From assembly GCF_900637955.1 (NCBI RefSeq), contig NZ_LR134476.1, positions 1-64,000 of the forward strand: 64,000 bases of DNA. The letters run 5' to 3'. Below the pieces are notes generated by a model that did no database searches, was not told the DNA's origin, and worked only from the letters and a program-made list of their open reading frames with translations. Shown here piece after piece: positions 8,563 through 18,254 of the stretch. Made by a program: the position numbers and the translations under genes. Each line of letters opens with the position of its first letter. Position 1 is the stretch's first letter. This DNA is from Trueperella bialowiezensis. GTDB taxonomy: Bacteria > Actinomycetota > Actinomycetes > Actinomycetales > Actinomycetaceae.

Positions 8563-9353
8563 TTGCTGCCATCTCTGCCTGGGTTGGTGCGCGGATTGCC
8601 AGCCGATCGATGCCCGAGCTGCCTAGCTGGCAACGAAAGAATTTCGCTGGCAAAAGTACGTCGTTGACCGGCGGGATTGATGCGGCCGTTGGTCTGATCG
8701 CGGGCAGTGTGATCGCAGGCAAGGATGCGAACAAGGCCGCGTGCGTGGCGAGCGTCGGCGCCGCTCTCGGCGGCTACGTGGACGATCATTGGGAAGAGGC
8801 ATTTCCTGCGACGGCGAAAGGATTTCGCGGGCATGTGAGTTCTGCCTGCGATGGGCAGCCGACATCCGGGCTGGTCAAGATCGTGGCAACCGGTACGGGT
8901 GCGTTGGGTGCGGCCATCATGTTGGGCAGGGCACGAGATGGCGGCTTGTTACGCACCTTGGCTGAAACCGGGCTCGACACGGTGATTATCGCACTGTCCG
9001 CCAACCTCGTGAACCTGCTAGACGTACGCCCGGGCCGCGCACGAAAAGCAGTCATACTTGCAGCCGCAGGACCAGCCATCGCGGGATCAATCCCGGCCCA
9101 GATCGTCGTGGGCGCGGCCGCTGGTGGTCTGGAAAGCGATTTACGCAGGGACACGATGCTGGGAGATCTGGGTGCGAACACTCTTGGCGCGTTCCTCGGA
9201 ACTCATCTGGCCACCTACCCACCGGCAGTTAAAGTGTGTGTGGCAGCTACACTCACAGGGTTGAATGCGGCATCCGAGAAAGTCTCCTTTTCTCGCGTGA
9301 TTGACGAGACCCCGGTACTTCGATGGTTTGATCGGCTTGGCCGGGCGAGCTGA
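8559..9353 (+). CDS. MraY/WecA-superfamily-like membrane protein
   Basis: 264 residues from GTG 8559, overlapping steB by four bases. The protein is hydrophobic, Gly/Ala-rich and has several membrane helices. Three motifs align with polyprenyl-phosphate N-acetylhexosamine-1-phosphate transferases: YVDDHWE near residue 73 (the first Asp pair), NLVNLLD near 150 (the NxxNxxD motif) and GDLGANTLGAFLG near 205 (compare GDTGSLxLG). It ends in PVLRWFDRLGR. It is shorter than MraY and the classical His-rich loop is not seen. The place between steB and murJ suggests handling of lipid-linked cell-wall precursor, but activity and substrate are unknown. Confidence 0.65.
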   Translation: MIAAISAWVGARIASRSMPELPSWQRKNFAGKSTSLTGGIDAAVGLIAGSVIAGKDANKAACVASVGAALGGYVDDHWEEAFPATAKGFRGHVSSACDGQPTSGLVKIVATGTGALGAAIMLGRARDGGLLRTLAETGLDTVIIALSANLVNLLDVRPGRARKAVILAAAGPAIAGSIPAQIVVGAAAGGLESDLRRDTMLGDLGANTLGAFLGTHLATYPPAVKVCVAATLTGLNAASEKVSFSRVIDETPVLRWFDRLGRAS

Positions 9354-9364
9354 GGGCACGTCCA

Positions 9365-10957
9365 ATGGCTAAAGTGTGGAAAGGCTTTGCCGGTGCTGCC
9401 GGCGTCGTCGCCATTCTTACTCTCTTGTCACGTCTCATGGGCTTGGTGCGAAAACTCGCGCAATCGTGGGCGCTATCAGACGGGTTAATGGCAACCGCCT
9501 ACGATACGGCAAATACCGTTCCCAACGTTCTATTTGAAGTGGCTGCTGGCGGCGCGCTGTCAGGGGCGGTGATCCCGATCCTGGCGCGCTACCTGGCACG
9601 CGGGCAGTCGAAAGACGCAGATGCGGCAGCCTCTGCGCTTATCACGTGGATCAGCCTGGTCGGCGTGCCGCTGTGTGTGGTCGTCGTCGTATTCGCGAGT
9701 CCGATCATGTCCTTTTTGTTGCCGACTGCTCACGCGGGCACGGTGAACGCGGCGGCCACGCTCTTGCGAATGTTTGCCGTGCAGATCCCGCTGTATGGGC
9801 TGTCGGTGGTCGCGACCGGAATTTTACATAGTAATGACCATTTCGTGTTGCCGGCGCTGTCCCCATTGCTGTCGTCGCTGGCCGTCACAGCTACATTCAT
9901 CGCCTATTCATCGATCGCCGATCCTTTTGCTGATCCGGCAACCATCGGCTGGGGCGAACTTGCGCTACTTGGTGTGGGCACGACGTCGGGGGTCATCCTG
10001 TTCGCGTTGCCACAGCTTGTGCTCGCGGGAAGGTATGCGCACCTCCGCCCAACAGTGAAGTTTCCACCCGGAGCAGCCAAGCTGACTTTACGCCTTGGTG
10101 GTGCTGGCCTGGCAGCCTTGCTTGCCCAGCAGATTGCCATTGTGGCGATCATGATTTTTGCGAATGCCCAGGGCGGCACTGGCACCTATACGGCGTTTAA
10201 CTACGCGTACGCGGTGTTTATGGTTCCCTACGCCGTGCTCGCTGTTCCCATCGCAACCGTCACGTTCCCACGGATTTCAGCAGCCACAGGTGATGAACAG
10301 ATCGATTTGACGGCCCGATCACTACGGCTCGTTGTCACGATGGGCATGATTGGCGGGGCGCTGCTTTTCGTGTTGGCCATCCCGGCGAAGATCGTTATCG
10401 ACATGGGCAGAGACATCGCGGGGCTGGAAAGTGCTCTGCAAGCAATGGCCCCCGGACTACTCGGTTTCAGCGTGATCTACCATGGCGCACGCGTACTGTA
10501 TGCCCGCAACGCTGCCGGGCGAGTGATCGCCTCGAACACGATAGCGTGGGGAACCGTCGTGCTCTGCCTCATTGCAGCGGCGGCAGGCGGCGTGGCCGGC
10601 AGGGTACCTGTATTGCAGGCGATCGGCGGGGCAATGTCTATTGGCCTGAGCCTTGGTGCGCTCGCCATGGTCATGATGATCCGCCGCGAACTAGGCACGG
10701 GGGCGAGCGCAGGCTTGGTCCGGCTCATCGCCGTCGTCGGTATCGTCCTTGCATTAGCCAGCCTGCTGGCATGGCACGTCGTTAACGCCGTCGTGAACGC
10801 CGGAAACCTGTCAATCATCAGCGCGTTTGTTGCCAGCGCGATCGGAGCCGTCATTCTCATTGGGGCAGGGATAGGGGCGCTAGCCATAGCGGATCGGCAA
10901 GCACTGGCGGACGCGTCACGCAAACAGCCCGGCGAATCGGATAATATGGGTACGTGA
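9365..10957 (+). CDS. murJ: MurJ/MviN family lipid II flippase
   Basis: 530 residues with about 14 predicted hydrophobic segments. The N-terminus reads LTLLSRLMGLVRKLAQSWAL followed by DTANTVPNVLFEVAAGGALSGA, close to the conserved MurJ start in which the Arg residues line the cavity. MurJ-family proteins move lipid II across the membrane for peptidoglycan synthesis. The gene follows the MraY-like gene by 11 bases and overlaps the NUDIX gene. Actinobacteria often carry more than one MurJ homologue, so being the main flippase is not proven. Confidence 0.88.
   Translation: MAKVWKGFAGAAGVVAILTLLSRLMGLVRKLAQSWALSDGLMATAYDTANTVPNVLFEVAAGGALSGAVIPILARYLARGQSKDADAAASALITWISLVGVPLCVVVVVFASPIMSFLLPTAHAGTVNAAATLLRMFAVQIPLYGLSVVATGILHSNDHFVLPALSPLLSSLAVTATFIAYSSIADPFADPATIGWGELALLGVGTTSGVILFALPQLVLAGRYAHLRPTVKFPPGAAKLTLRLGGAGLAALLAQQIAIVAIMIFANAQGGTGTYTAFNYAYAVFMVPYAVLAVPIATVTFPRISAATGDEQIDLTARSLRLVVTMGMIGGALLFVLAIPAKIVIDMGRDIAGLESALQAMAPGLLGFSVIYHGARVLYARNAAGRVIASNTIAWGTVVLCLIAAAAGGVAGRVPVLQAIGGAMSIGLSLGALAMVMMIRRELGTGASAGLVRLIAVVGIVLALASLLAWHVVNAVVNAGNLSIISAFVASAIGAVILIGAGIGALAIADRQALADASRKQPGESDNMGT
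10942..10947 (+). promoter_or_regulatory. -10 element before the NUDIX gene (leaderless type)
   Basis: TAATAT (alternatively GATAAT 10940-10945) lies inside the end of murJ and ends six bases before GTG 10954. It would allow separate, leaderless transcription of the NUDIX gene. Confidence 0.4.
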
Positions 10958-11586
10958 ACGAAGAATTACGGGACGTTTATGCCCCTGACCACGTGAAACT
11001 TACCGACCGCCAGGAACGTTTCCGCGGGCCGATCTTCACCATTTTCGACGACGAGATCGAGTTTGCCTCCGGAGACGTCGTTCGGCGCCAGTGGATGGAT
11101 CACGACGACGCCGTCGCGATCGTCGCCCTACGCCCATCTGAGCGCGACGGCGAGCAGTGGGATGTGCTGCTCATCCAGCAGTATCGACATTCGCCGCGCC
11201 GGATCATGTGGGAGATTCCGGCCGGCCTCTGCGATGAGGCGGGTGAATCGGAAGTCAACACGGCCGCGCGTGAACTGCGGGAAGAAACCGATCTGTCCGC
11301 TCGGCGCTGGTACCGGATGGTCAACTTCGTGACGTCCCCCGGGGTGTCGAATGAAGACCTCGCGATTTATCTCGCGTTCGACATCGAGGAAGCTCCGGCA
11401 CGTGATTTTACGCGCGAGGCGGAAGAGGCCGAGATCGTCGTCACGTGGTTCGGGCTCAGTGAGGTGACCGACGCCGTGTTCGCTGGTAACCTATCGAGCC
11501 CCACCCTCGTAGCCGGAATTCTTGCGGCGAATGTGGCACTATCTCGCGGCTTAGACAAGTTTGACGAGATTGTTCTGACCGACTAA
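10954..11586 (+). CDS. NUDIX hydrolase, ADP-ribose pyrophosphatase type
   Basis: 210 residues. The NUDIX box lies at residues about 91-114 (GLCDEAGES then RELREETDL); it has one extra residue between the Gly and the first Glu, as I recall for actinobacterial ADP-ribose pyrophosphatases of the Rv1700 type, and Asp instead of the usual Gly near the end. The preceding IPAG is typical for the ADP-ribose group. The likely reaction is hydrolysis of ADP-ribose to AMP and ribose 5-phosphate. GTG 10954 overlaps the murJ stop. Confidence 0.85.
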   Translation: MNEELRDVYAPDHVKLTDRQERFRGPIFTIFDDEIEFASGDVVRRQWMDHDDAVAIVALRPSERDGEQWDVLLIQQYRHSPRRIMWEIPAGLCDEAGESEVNTAARELREETDLSARRWYRMVNFVTSPGVSNEDLAIYLAFDIEEAPARDFTREAEEAEIVVTWFGLSEVTDAVFAGNLSSPTLVAGILAANVALSRGLDKFDEIVLTD

Positions 11587-11614
11587 TCACACTCGCCACG
11601 CCGCACGCCTCAAC

Positions 11615-11643
11615 TTGCTAATCTGGAATAAAGCAACAAAGAT
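11615..11643 (+). promoter_or_regulatory. Candidate suf operon promoter
   Basis: TTGCTA (11615-11620), 17 bases, AAAGAT (11638-11643). The -10 candidate lies exactly in the six-base centre of the palindromic operator, so a bound repressor would cover it. The -10 match is weak. Confidence 0.4.
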
Positions 11644-11650
11644 GTTGCTT
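11631..11650. promoter_or_regulatory. SufR operator palindrome (CAAC-N6-GTTG)
   Basis: AAGCAAC at 11631-11637 and GTTGCTT at 11644-11650 form a perfect 7-base inverted repeat with a six-base spacer, directly upstream of sufR. The inner part is CAAC-N6-GTTG, the pattern reported for cyanobacterial SufR operators. This suggests autoregulation of the suf operon by its first gene product. Confidence 0.7.
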
Positions 11651-11669
11651 AATGCAGGAGGTGATGTGA

Positions 11670-12413
11670 GTGAGTAATGACGAGGGTACGTACGAACAAA
11701 TTCTGCGGCTAATTGTGGAGCGAGGTCCGATCACGGCAGGCGAACTCGCGAAGATTCTCGTGCTCACGCCAGCGGCAGTGCGCCGGCACTTAGGCGTGCT
11801 CGTCGATGACAAGTTTATCGAAGAGTACGACGGCCCCAAGAAAGGGCCTGTGCGGCGCGGGCGGCCATCGCGTCAATACGTCGCCACAGCAGAAGGCCAA
11901 GGTCAACTCGGCCAAGGCTATTCTGACCTCGCATCGAACGCTCTCGCGTTCGTCCAAGATTCGCTGGGAGATGAAGGGCTCGAACAGTTCATCACCGCTC
12001 GCGCAAAGTCGCTGGAAAAGCGATACAGTGAGATCCTCAATGACGCCGGTTCAACACCGGCTGAACGAGCTGCGGCACTTACTGATGCGTTGAGCAGAGA
12101 CGGCTACGTGGCAACCTTGCGTCGCGGGGGGCCAAACGCGTTGTCCGTTCAGATCTGTCAGGGTCACTGCCCCGTTCACGAAGTGGCGGAAGAATTTCCG
12201 CTTTTGTGTGAGGCAGAGACGGAGGCGTTCGCCCGCCTCCTGGGAGTCCCGATTCAGCGTCTTTCGACAATCGCCAGTGGGGGTCACGTGTGCACAACGA
12301 ACATTCCACTGGGAATCCCACGAAACTTGCGAGCTCGTTCGCGTCAAAGCGCACGCTCAGCGAAGCGTGATTCTACAACACCGCCTTCGGGCGGCGTCTC
12401 GGAAGGAAACTGA
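11670..12413 (+). CDS. sufR: SufR-type Fe-S sensing transcriptional regulator
   Basis: 247 residues from GTG 11670, preceded by AGGAGG at 11656-11661 with ideal spacing. A winged helix-turn-helix (residues about 10-75: [24 protein letters not shown]) is followed by a C-terminal part with several Cys ([21 protein letters not shown]) that in SufR proteins hold an Fe-S cluster. SufR represses suf genes when its cluster is intact. It is the first gene of the operon and overlaps sufB by one base. Confidence 0.9.
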   Translation: MSNDEGTYEQILRLIVERGPITAGELAKILVLTPAAVRRHLGVLVDDKFIEEYDGPKKGPVRRGRPSRQYVATAEGQGQLGQGYSDLASNALAFVQDSLGDEGLEQFITARAKSLEKRYSEILNDAGSTPAERAAALTDALSRDGYVATLRRGGPNALSVQICQGHCPVHEVAEEFPLLCEAETEAFARLLGVPIQRLSTIASGGHVCTTNIPLGIPRNLRARSRQSARSAKRDSTTPPSGGVSEGN

Positions 12414-13852
12414 TGACCCAAGTCGCACCGGGTACAAACGAAGGTTTGACCCAGGAAGAAACGATTGCCAAGATCGGCAATTACCAGTACGGGTGGCATG
12501 ATGTTAACCCGGAAGCTGATAAGGCCGAACGGGGTTTGAACGAAGATGTTGTGCGCAGAATATCTGCGCTCAAGGAAGAACCAGAGTGGATGCTGGAAAA
12601 GCGTTTGAAGGCTCTCAAGCTCTTTGAACGTCGGCCGGTTCCCACGTGGGGTGCCGATCTGTCGGAGATTGATTTCGACAACATTAAGTACTTCGTGCGC
12701 TCCACTGAACGTGTTGCCACGTCGTGGGAAGATCTGCCAGAAGACATCCGGAATACGTACGATAAGCTCGGCATTCCCGAAGCTGAAAAGCAGCGCCTTG
12801 TTGCGGGTGTGGCTGCACAGTACGAATCCGAAGTGGTCTACCACCAGATCCGCGAAGATCTGGAAGCTCAAGGCGTGATTTTCCTTGACATGGACACGGG
12901 GCTTAAGGAGCACCCGGACATCGTCAAAGAGTACTTCGGTACGGCAATCCCGCTGGGCGATAACAAGTTTGCATCCTTGAACACGGCCGTGTGGTCGGGT
13001 GGTTCGTTTGTCTACGTGCCACCGGGCGTCCACGTGGAGATCCCACTTCAGGCGTACTTCCGGATCAACACGGAAAACATGGGCCAGTTCGAACGCACCT
13101 TGATCATCGCCGATGAAGGATCATCGGTGCACTACGTTGAAGGTTGTACAGCCCCGATTTACTCGTCGGATTCGCTGCACGCAGCAAACGTCGAGATCTT
13201 CGTCAAGAAGGATGCGAAGGTTCGGTATACGACCATTCAGAATTGGTCGAAGAACGTCTACAACCTCGTCACCAAGCGCGCAATGGTTGAAGAAGGCGGT
13301 CTCATGGAGTGGATCGATGGCAACATCGGTTCGAAGGTCACCATGAAATACCCTGCCGTCTACTTGCAGGGTGAGCACGCTCGCGGAGAAACCCTGTCGA
13401 TTGCTTTCGCGGGAGCCGACCAGCACCAAGAGACTGGCGCGAAGATGATTCACAACGCTCCTAACACGCATTCGAATATTGTTGCCAAGTCCGTGGCACG
13501 TGGCGGTGGCCGCTCGGCCTATCGTGGGCTCGTCCAAGTCAACGAGAATGCTAAGAGGGCTAAGTCTTCAGTGCTGTGTGATGCACTGTTGGTGGACCAG
13601 ATTTCACGTTCGGACACGTACCCGTATGTGGACGTGCGGGTGGGCGATGCTGAAATGGGCCACGAGGCCACGGTGTCGAAGGTGTCAGCGGATCAGCTGT
13701 TCTACCTGATGAGCCGCGGTATTGATGAGGCCGAAGCATACGCGATGATCGTGCGCGGATTCGTTGAGCCGATCGCGCGCGAGCTGCCGATGGAATACGC
13801 GCTCGAACTTAACCGCCTCATTGGACTCCAGATGGAAGGAGCAGTCGGCTGA
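12413..13852 (+). CDS. sufB: Fe-S cluster scaffold SufB
   Basis: 479 residues, full length. The family core is visible: [20 protein letters not shown], the beta-helix region, and [20 protein letters not shown] near residue 400. SufB is the scaffold subunit of the SufBCD complex, where clusters are built from sulfur delivered by SufS. No intein is present, unlike M. tuberculosis SufB. Start ATG 12413 overlaps the sufR stop. Confidence 0.97.
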   Translation: MTQVAPGTNEGLTQEETIAKIGNYQYGWHDVNPEADKAERGLNEDVVRRISALKEEPEWMLEKRLKALKLFERRPVPTWGADLSEIDFDNIKYFVRSTERVATSWEDLPEDIRNTYDKLGIPEAEKQRLVAGVAAQYESEVVYHQIREDLEAQGVIFLDMDTGLKEHPDIVKEYFGTAIPLGDNKFASLNTAVWSGGSFVYVPPGVHVEIPLQAYFRINTENMGQFERTLIIADEGSSVHYVEGCTAPIYSSDSLHAANVEIFVKKDAKVRYTTIQNWSKNVYNLVTKRAMVEEGGLMEWIDGNIGSKVTMKYPAVYLQGEHARGETLSIAFAGADQHQETGAKMIHNAPNTHSNIVAKSVARGGGRSAYRGLVQVNENAKRAKSSVLCDALLVDQISRSDTYPYVDVRVGDAEMGHEATVSKVSADQLFYLMSRGIDEAEAYAMIVRGFVEPIARELPMEYALELNRLIGLQMEGAVG

Positions 13853-13853
13853 T

Positions 13854-14993
13854 ATGACTGATGTGACAACTAGTGGATCTTCGCTTGCAGACCGTAATCG
13901 CTCTTTCGATTTCGCCACGCATCCGGTTCCGCAAGGAACCGAAGAGGTCTGGCGTTTCACGCCGGTTGAGCGTATCGAGGATTTCTTCGCTGAAGCAGCT
14001 CCGGGCACTGCGCCTACGGTGACGGTGACTGGCGATGCGACACTTGAAAAGGTGAGCCGTGATGATGACCGGCTTGGCAAAACCGTAGCTCCGGAAGATC
14101 GGGTTGCGGCACTGTCGTGGAAGGATTTCAACGACGCCTATGTGATCACCATTGCCAAAGACGTTGAACTCGACAAGGAGGTCATCGTCAATATTCAGGG
14201 TGATGGGTCGAGCCAGGTGGCGCCCATGCACATTGTGATCATTGCAGAGCAGCATTCGAAAGGAACGATCGTTCTCAATCACACGGGCTCGGCTCGGCTT
14301 GCTCAGGGCGTTGAAGTTCAGGTCGCTGATGGTGCGAATCTGACTGTTGTGTCAATCCAGGATTGGGACGACGACGCCGCACATATTGCGTCCCACCGCA
14401 TGCGAGTGGGGCGTTCGGGCACGCTCAAGCACATCGTCGTCACACTGGGCGGGGATGTCGTGCGCGTGACGTCGTCGTCGGATTTCGCCGGTGAAGGTGC
14501 GGAGCTGGAGATGTTGGGCGCCTACTACGCAGACGAGGGCCAGCACATCGAAAACCGCTTGCTCATGGAGCACAACCAGCCGAATTGCCGTTCGCGCTCG
14601 TCGTACAAGGGCGCTTTGCAGGGTGATGATGCGCATGCGGTGTGGGTGGGCGACGTCGTCATCCGCAAGATCGCCGAGGGGACGGACACGTATGAGGAAA
14701 ACCGCAACCTCATCTTGACCGACGGCTCGCGTGCAGATTCTGTACCGAACCTCGAAATCGAGACCGGAGAGATTGAGGGCGCAGGCCACGCATCTGCGAC
14801 CGCATACTTCGATGACAACCAGCTGTTCTACCTGCGTTCGCGCGGCATCCCTGAAGATCAGGCTCGCCGGCTCGTGGTGCGCGGGTTCTTCGCCGAGCTC
14901 ATCAACCAGATCGGTGTTGATACGGTGCAAAACAAGCTCATGGAATCCATCGAAGCGGAACTCGATATCGCACTGGAGTTGCAGAATGCCTGA
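13854..14993 (+). CDS. sufD: Fe-S assembly protein SufD
   Basis: 379 residues from ATG 13854, one base after the sufB stop; a longer open reading from 13764 lies inside sufB and is rejected. The C-terminal half shares the SufB/SufD fold (SRSSYKGALQGDDAHAVWVG and LFYLRSRGIPEDQARRLVVR). SufD pairs with SufB in the SufBC2D complex and is needed for iron acquisition. The end overlaps the Rieske gene. Confidence 0.95.
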   Translation: MTDVTTSGSSLADRNRSFDFATHPVPQGTEEVWRFTPVERIEDFFAEAAPGTAPTVTVTGDATLEKVSRDDDRLGKTVAPEDRVAALSWKDFNDAYVITIAKDVELDKEVIVNIQGDGSSQVAPMHIVIIAEQHSKGTIVLNHTGSARLAQGVEVQVADGANLTVVSIQDWDDDAAHIASHRMRVGRSGTLKHIVVTLGGDVVRVTSSSDFAGEGAELEMLGAYYADEGQHIENRLLMEHNQPNCRSRSSYKGALQGDDAHAVWVGDVVIRKIAEGTDTYEENRNLILTDGSRADSVPNLEIETGEIEGAGHASATAYFDDNQLFYLRSRGIPEDQARRLVVRGFFAELINQIGVDTVQNKLMESIEAELDIALELQNA

Positions 14994-15315
14994 GTATTTC
15001 GCGTGCACGGTCGATGAGGTGGCACCCGGGGATGTTCATGCAGTTGGCATCGACATCCCTGGCAAGCCGCTACCGCTTGCGGTGGCGCTCGTCCACGCAG
15101 AGACCGGCAACTGGTTCGCCGTCGATAATCGCTGTTCACACGGGCGTTTCAAGCTCGCAGAAGGCTATGTTGACGGGGAAACTCTGGAATGCACGCGGCA
15201 CGGCTCGGCATTCGACCTGCATACAGGTCAGCCACTTAACCCTCCGGCCTCAGCGCCGGTCAAGACCTACCAGGTGCGTGTAGACGGCGACGACGTCTAC
15301 ATCACCGTCAATTAA
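14986..15315 (+). CDS. Rieske-type [2Fe-2S] ferredoxin of the suf operon
   Basis: 109 residues from ATG 14986, overlapping sufD by eight bases; a longer open reading from 14731 lies inside sufD and is not used. The cluster ligands are Cys50 and His52 (CSH) and Cys69 and His72 (CTRH). Small Rieske ferredoxins in this place are usual in actinobacterial suf operons and are thought to supply electrons for assembly or for a partner oxygenase; the partner is unknown. Confidence 0.9.
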   Translation: MPEYFACTVDEVAPGDVHAVGIDIPGKPLPLAVALVHAETGNWFAVDNRCSHGRFKLAEGYVDGETLECTRHGSAFDLHTGQPLNPPASAPVKTYQVRVDGDDVYITVN

Positions 15316-15324
15316 GAATTCACC

Positions 15325-15338
15325 GCGCCGCAAGGCGC
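15325..15338 (+). other. Small GNRA-loop hairpin before sufC
   Basis: GCGCC and GGCGC form a 5-bp stem closed by a GCAA tetraloop in the 44-base gap between the Rieske gene and sufC, seven bases upstream of the sufC ribosome-binding region. It has no U-tract, so an RNA-processing or stability element is more likely than a terminator. Confidence 0.5.
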
Positions 15339-15359
15339 ACTAACCGAAAGAAAACTAAC

Positions 15360-16118
15360 GTGTCTACACTGGAAATTAAGAACCTCCACGTATCGGTCGA
15401 AACACAGGACGGTCCACTGCAGATCCTCAAGGGAGTGGACCTCACCATCAACCACGGTGAAATCCACGCCATCATGGGCCCGAACGGTTCTGGAAAGTCG
15501 ACGTTGGCCTACGCGATCGCTGGCCATCCAGACTACGAAATCGACGAGGGCGAGATCTTGCTCGACGGCGAAAACATTGAAGACATGAGCCCGGACGAGC
15601 GTGCACACGTCGGCCTGTTCATCGCAATGCAGTACCCCGTAGAAGTCCCCGGAGTGACGGTGACCAACTTCCTGCGCGCCGCCAAGACAGCGATCGACGG
15701 CGAAGCTCCCAAGCTGCGGACCTGGGTCAAAGACCTCAACACGGCCATGGAGAACTTTAAGGCAGATAAAGACTGGGCAAGCCGTGACCTCAACGTCGGA
15801 TTCTCTGGCGGTGAGAAGAAGCGCCTAGAGATTCTGCAGATGGAGATGCTCAAGCCACGTTTCGCGGTTCTTGACGAGACCGATTCCGGCCTTGATGTTG
15901 ATGCTCTGCGTCTCGTGTCTGAAGGTGTTAACCGGGTGCATCAAGAAAACAATAACGGCATCATGCTGATCACGCATTACACGCGTATTTTGCGCTACAT
16001 CAAGCCTGATCACGTGCACGTGTTTGTTGATGGACGAGTGGCCGAGTCTGGCGGTCCGGAGCTTGCGGACGAGCTGGAAGAAAACGGCTACGAGCGTTTC
16101 GAAAAAATGCAGGCCTAA
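15360..16118 (+). CDS. sufC: Fe-S assembly ATPase SufC
   Basis: 252 residues from GTG 15360 with GAAAG upstream. Walker A GPNGSGKST, signature FSGGEKKRLEILQM and Walker B FAVLDETDSGLDVDA are present, the last being characteristic of SufC. The ATPase dimer drives the SufBCD scaffold. It is directly followed by sufS. Confidence 0.97.
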   Translation: MSTLEIKNLHVSVETQDGPLQILKGVDLTINHGEIHAIMGPNGSGKSTLAYAIAGHPDYEIDEGEILLDGENIEDMSPDERAHVGLFIAMQYPVEVPGVTVTNFLRAAKTAIDGEAPKLRTWVKDLNTAMENFKADKDWASRDLNVGFSGGEKKRLEILQMEMLKPRFAVLDETDSGLDVDALRLVSEGVNRVHQENNNGIMLITHYTRILRYIKPDHVHVFVDGRVAESGGPELADELEENGYERFEKMQA

Positions 16119-17881
<1,763 letters not shown>

Positions 17882-17898
17882 CGAAGAAGGAGATAATC

Positions 17899-18228
17899 GT
17901 GACAGACAATCCTGTAGCTGCCACATCTATCGAAGATGACCTCATTGAGGCTCTCAAGGATGTGATCGATCCCGAACTCGGTATCAACATTGTGGATCTC
18001 GGCCTCGTGTACGGGCTGACGATCGACGGAAGCTCAGCGGTGGTGGGCATGACGTTAACGTCCGCAGCATGCCCGCTTACCGACGTCATCGAAGAGCAGT
18101 GCCACCAAGCTGTGGCGGGCCTCGTTGAAGAATTTCGGATCAACTGGGTGTGGCTTCCGCCGTGGGGTCCGGAACGTATCACCGACGACGGGCGGGAACA
18201 GCTCCGCGCGCTCGGCTTTAACGTCTAA
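17899..18228 (+). CDS. sufT: SufT/MIP18-family (DUF59) Fe-S maturation protein
   Basis: 109 residues from GTG 17899, preceded by AAGGAG. The family pattern DVIDPELGINIVDLGLVYGL and LTSAACPLTD, with its conserved Cys, is present. SufT-like proteins help put clusters into target proteins. Last gene of the suf operon; a longer upstream reading inside sufU is not used. Confidence 0.92.
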   Translation: MTDNPVAATSIEDDLIEALKDVIDPELGINIVDLGLVYGLTIDGSSAVVGMTLTSAACPLTDVIEEQCHQAVAGLVEEFRINWVWLPPWGPERITDDGREQLRALGFNV

Positions 18229-18241
18229 GATCACCCGGCGC

Positions 18242-18247
18242 TAGACT
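18242..18247 (+). promoter_or_regulatory. -10 element of the ABC-F gene (leaderless type)
   Basis: TAGACT ends seven bases before GTG 18255, and no Shine-Dalgarno is present. It separates the ABC-F gene from the suf operon transcriptionally. Confidence 0.5.
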
Positions 18248-18254
18248 GGTCTGC

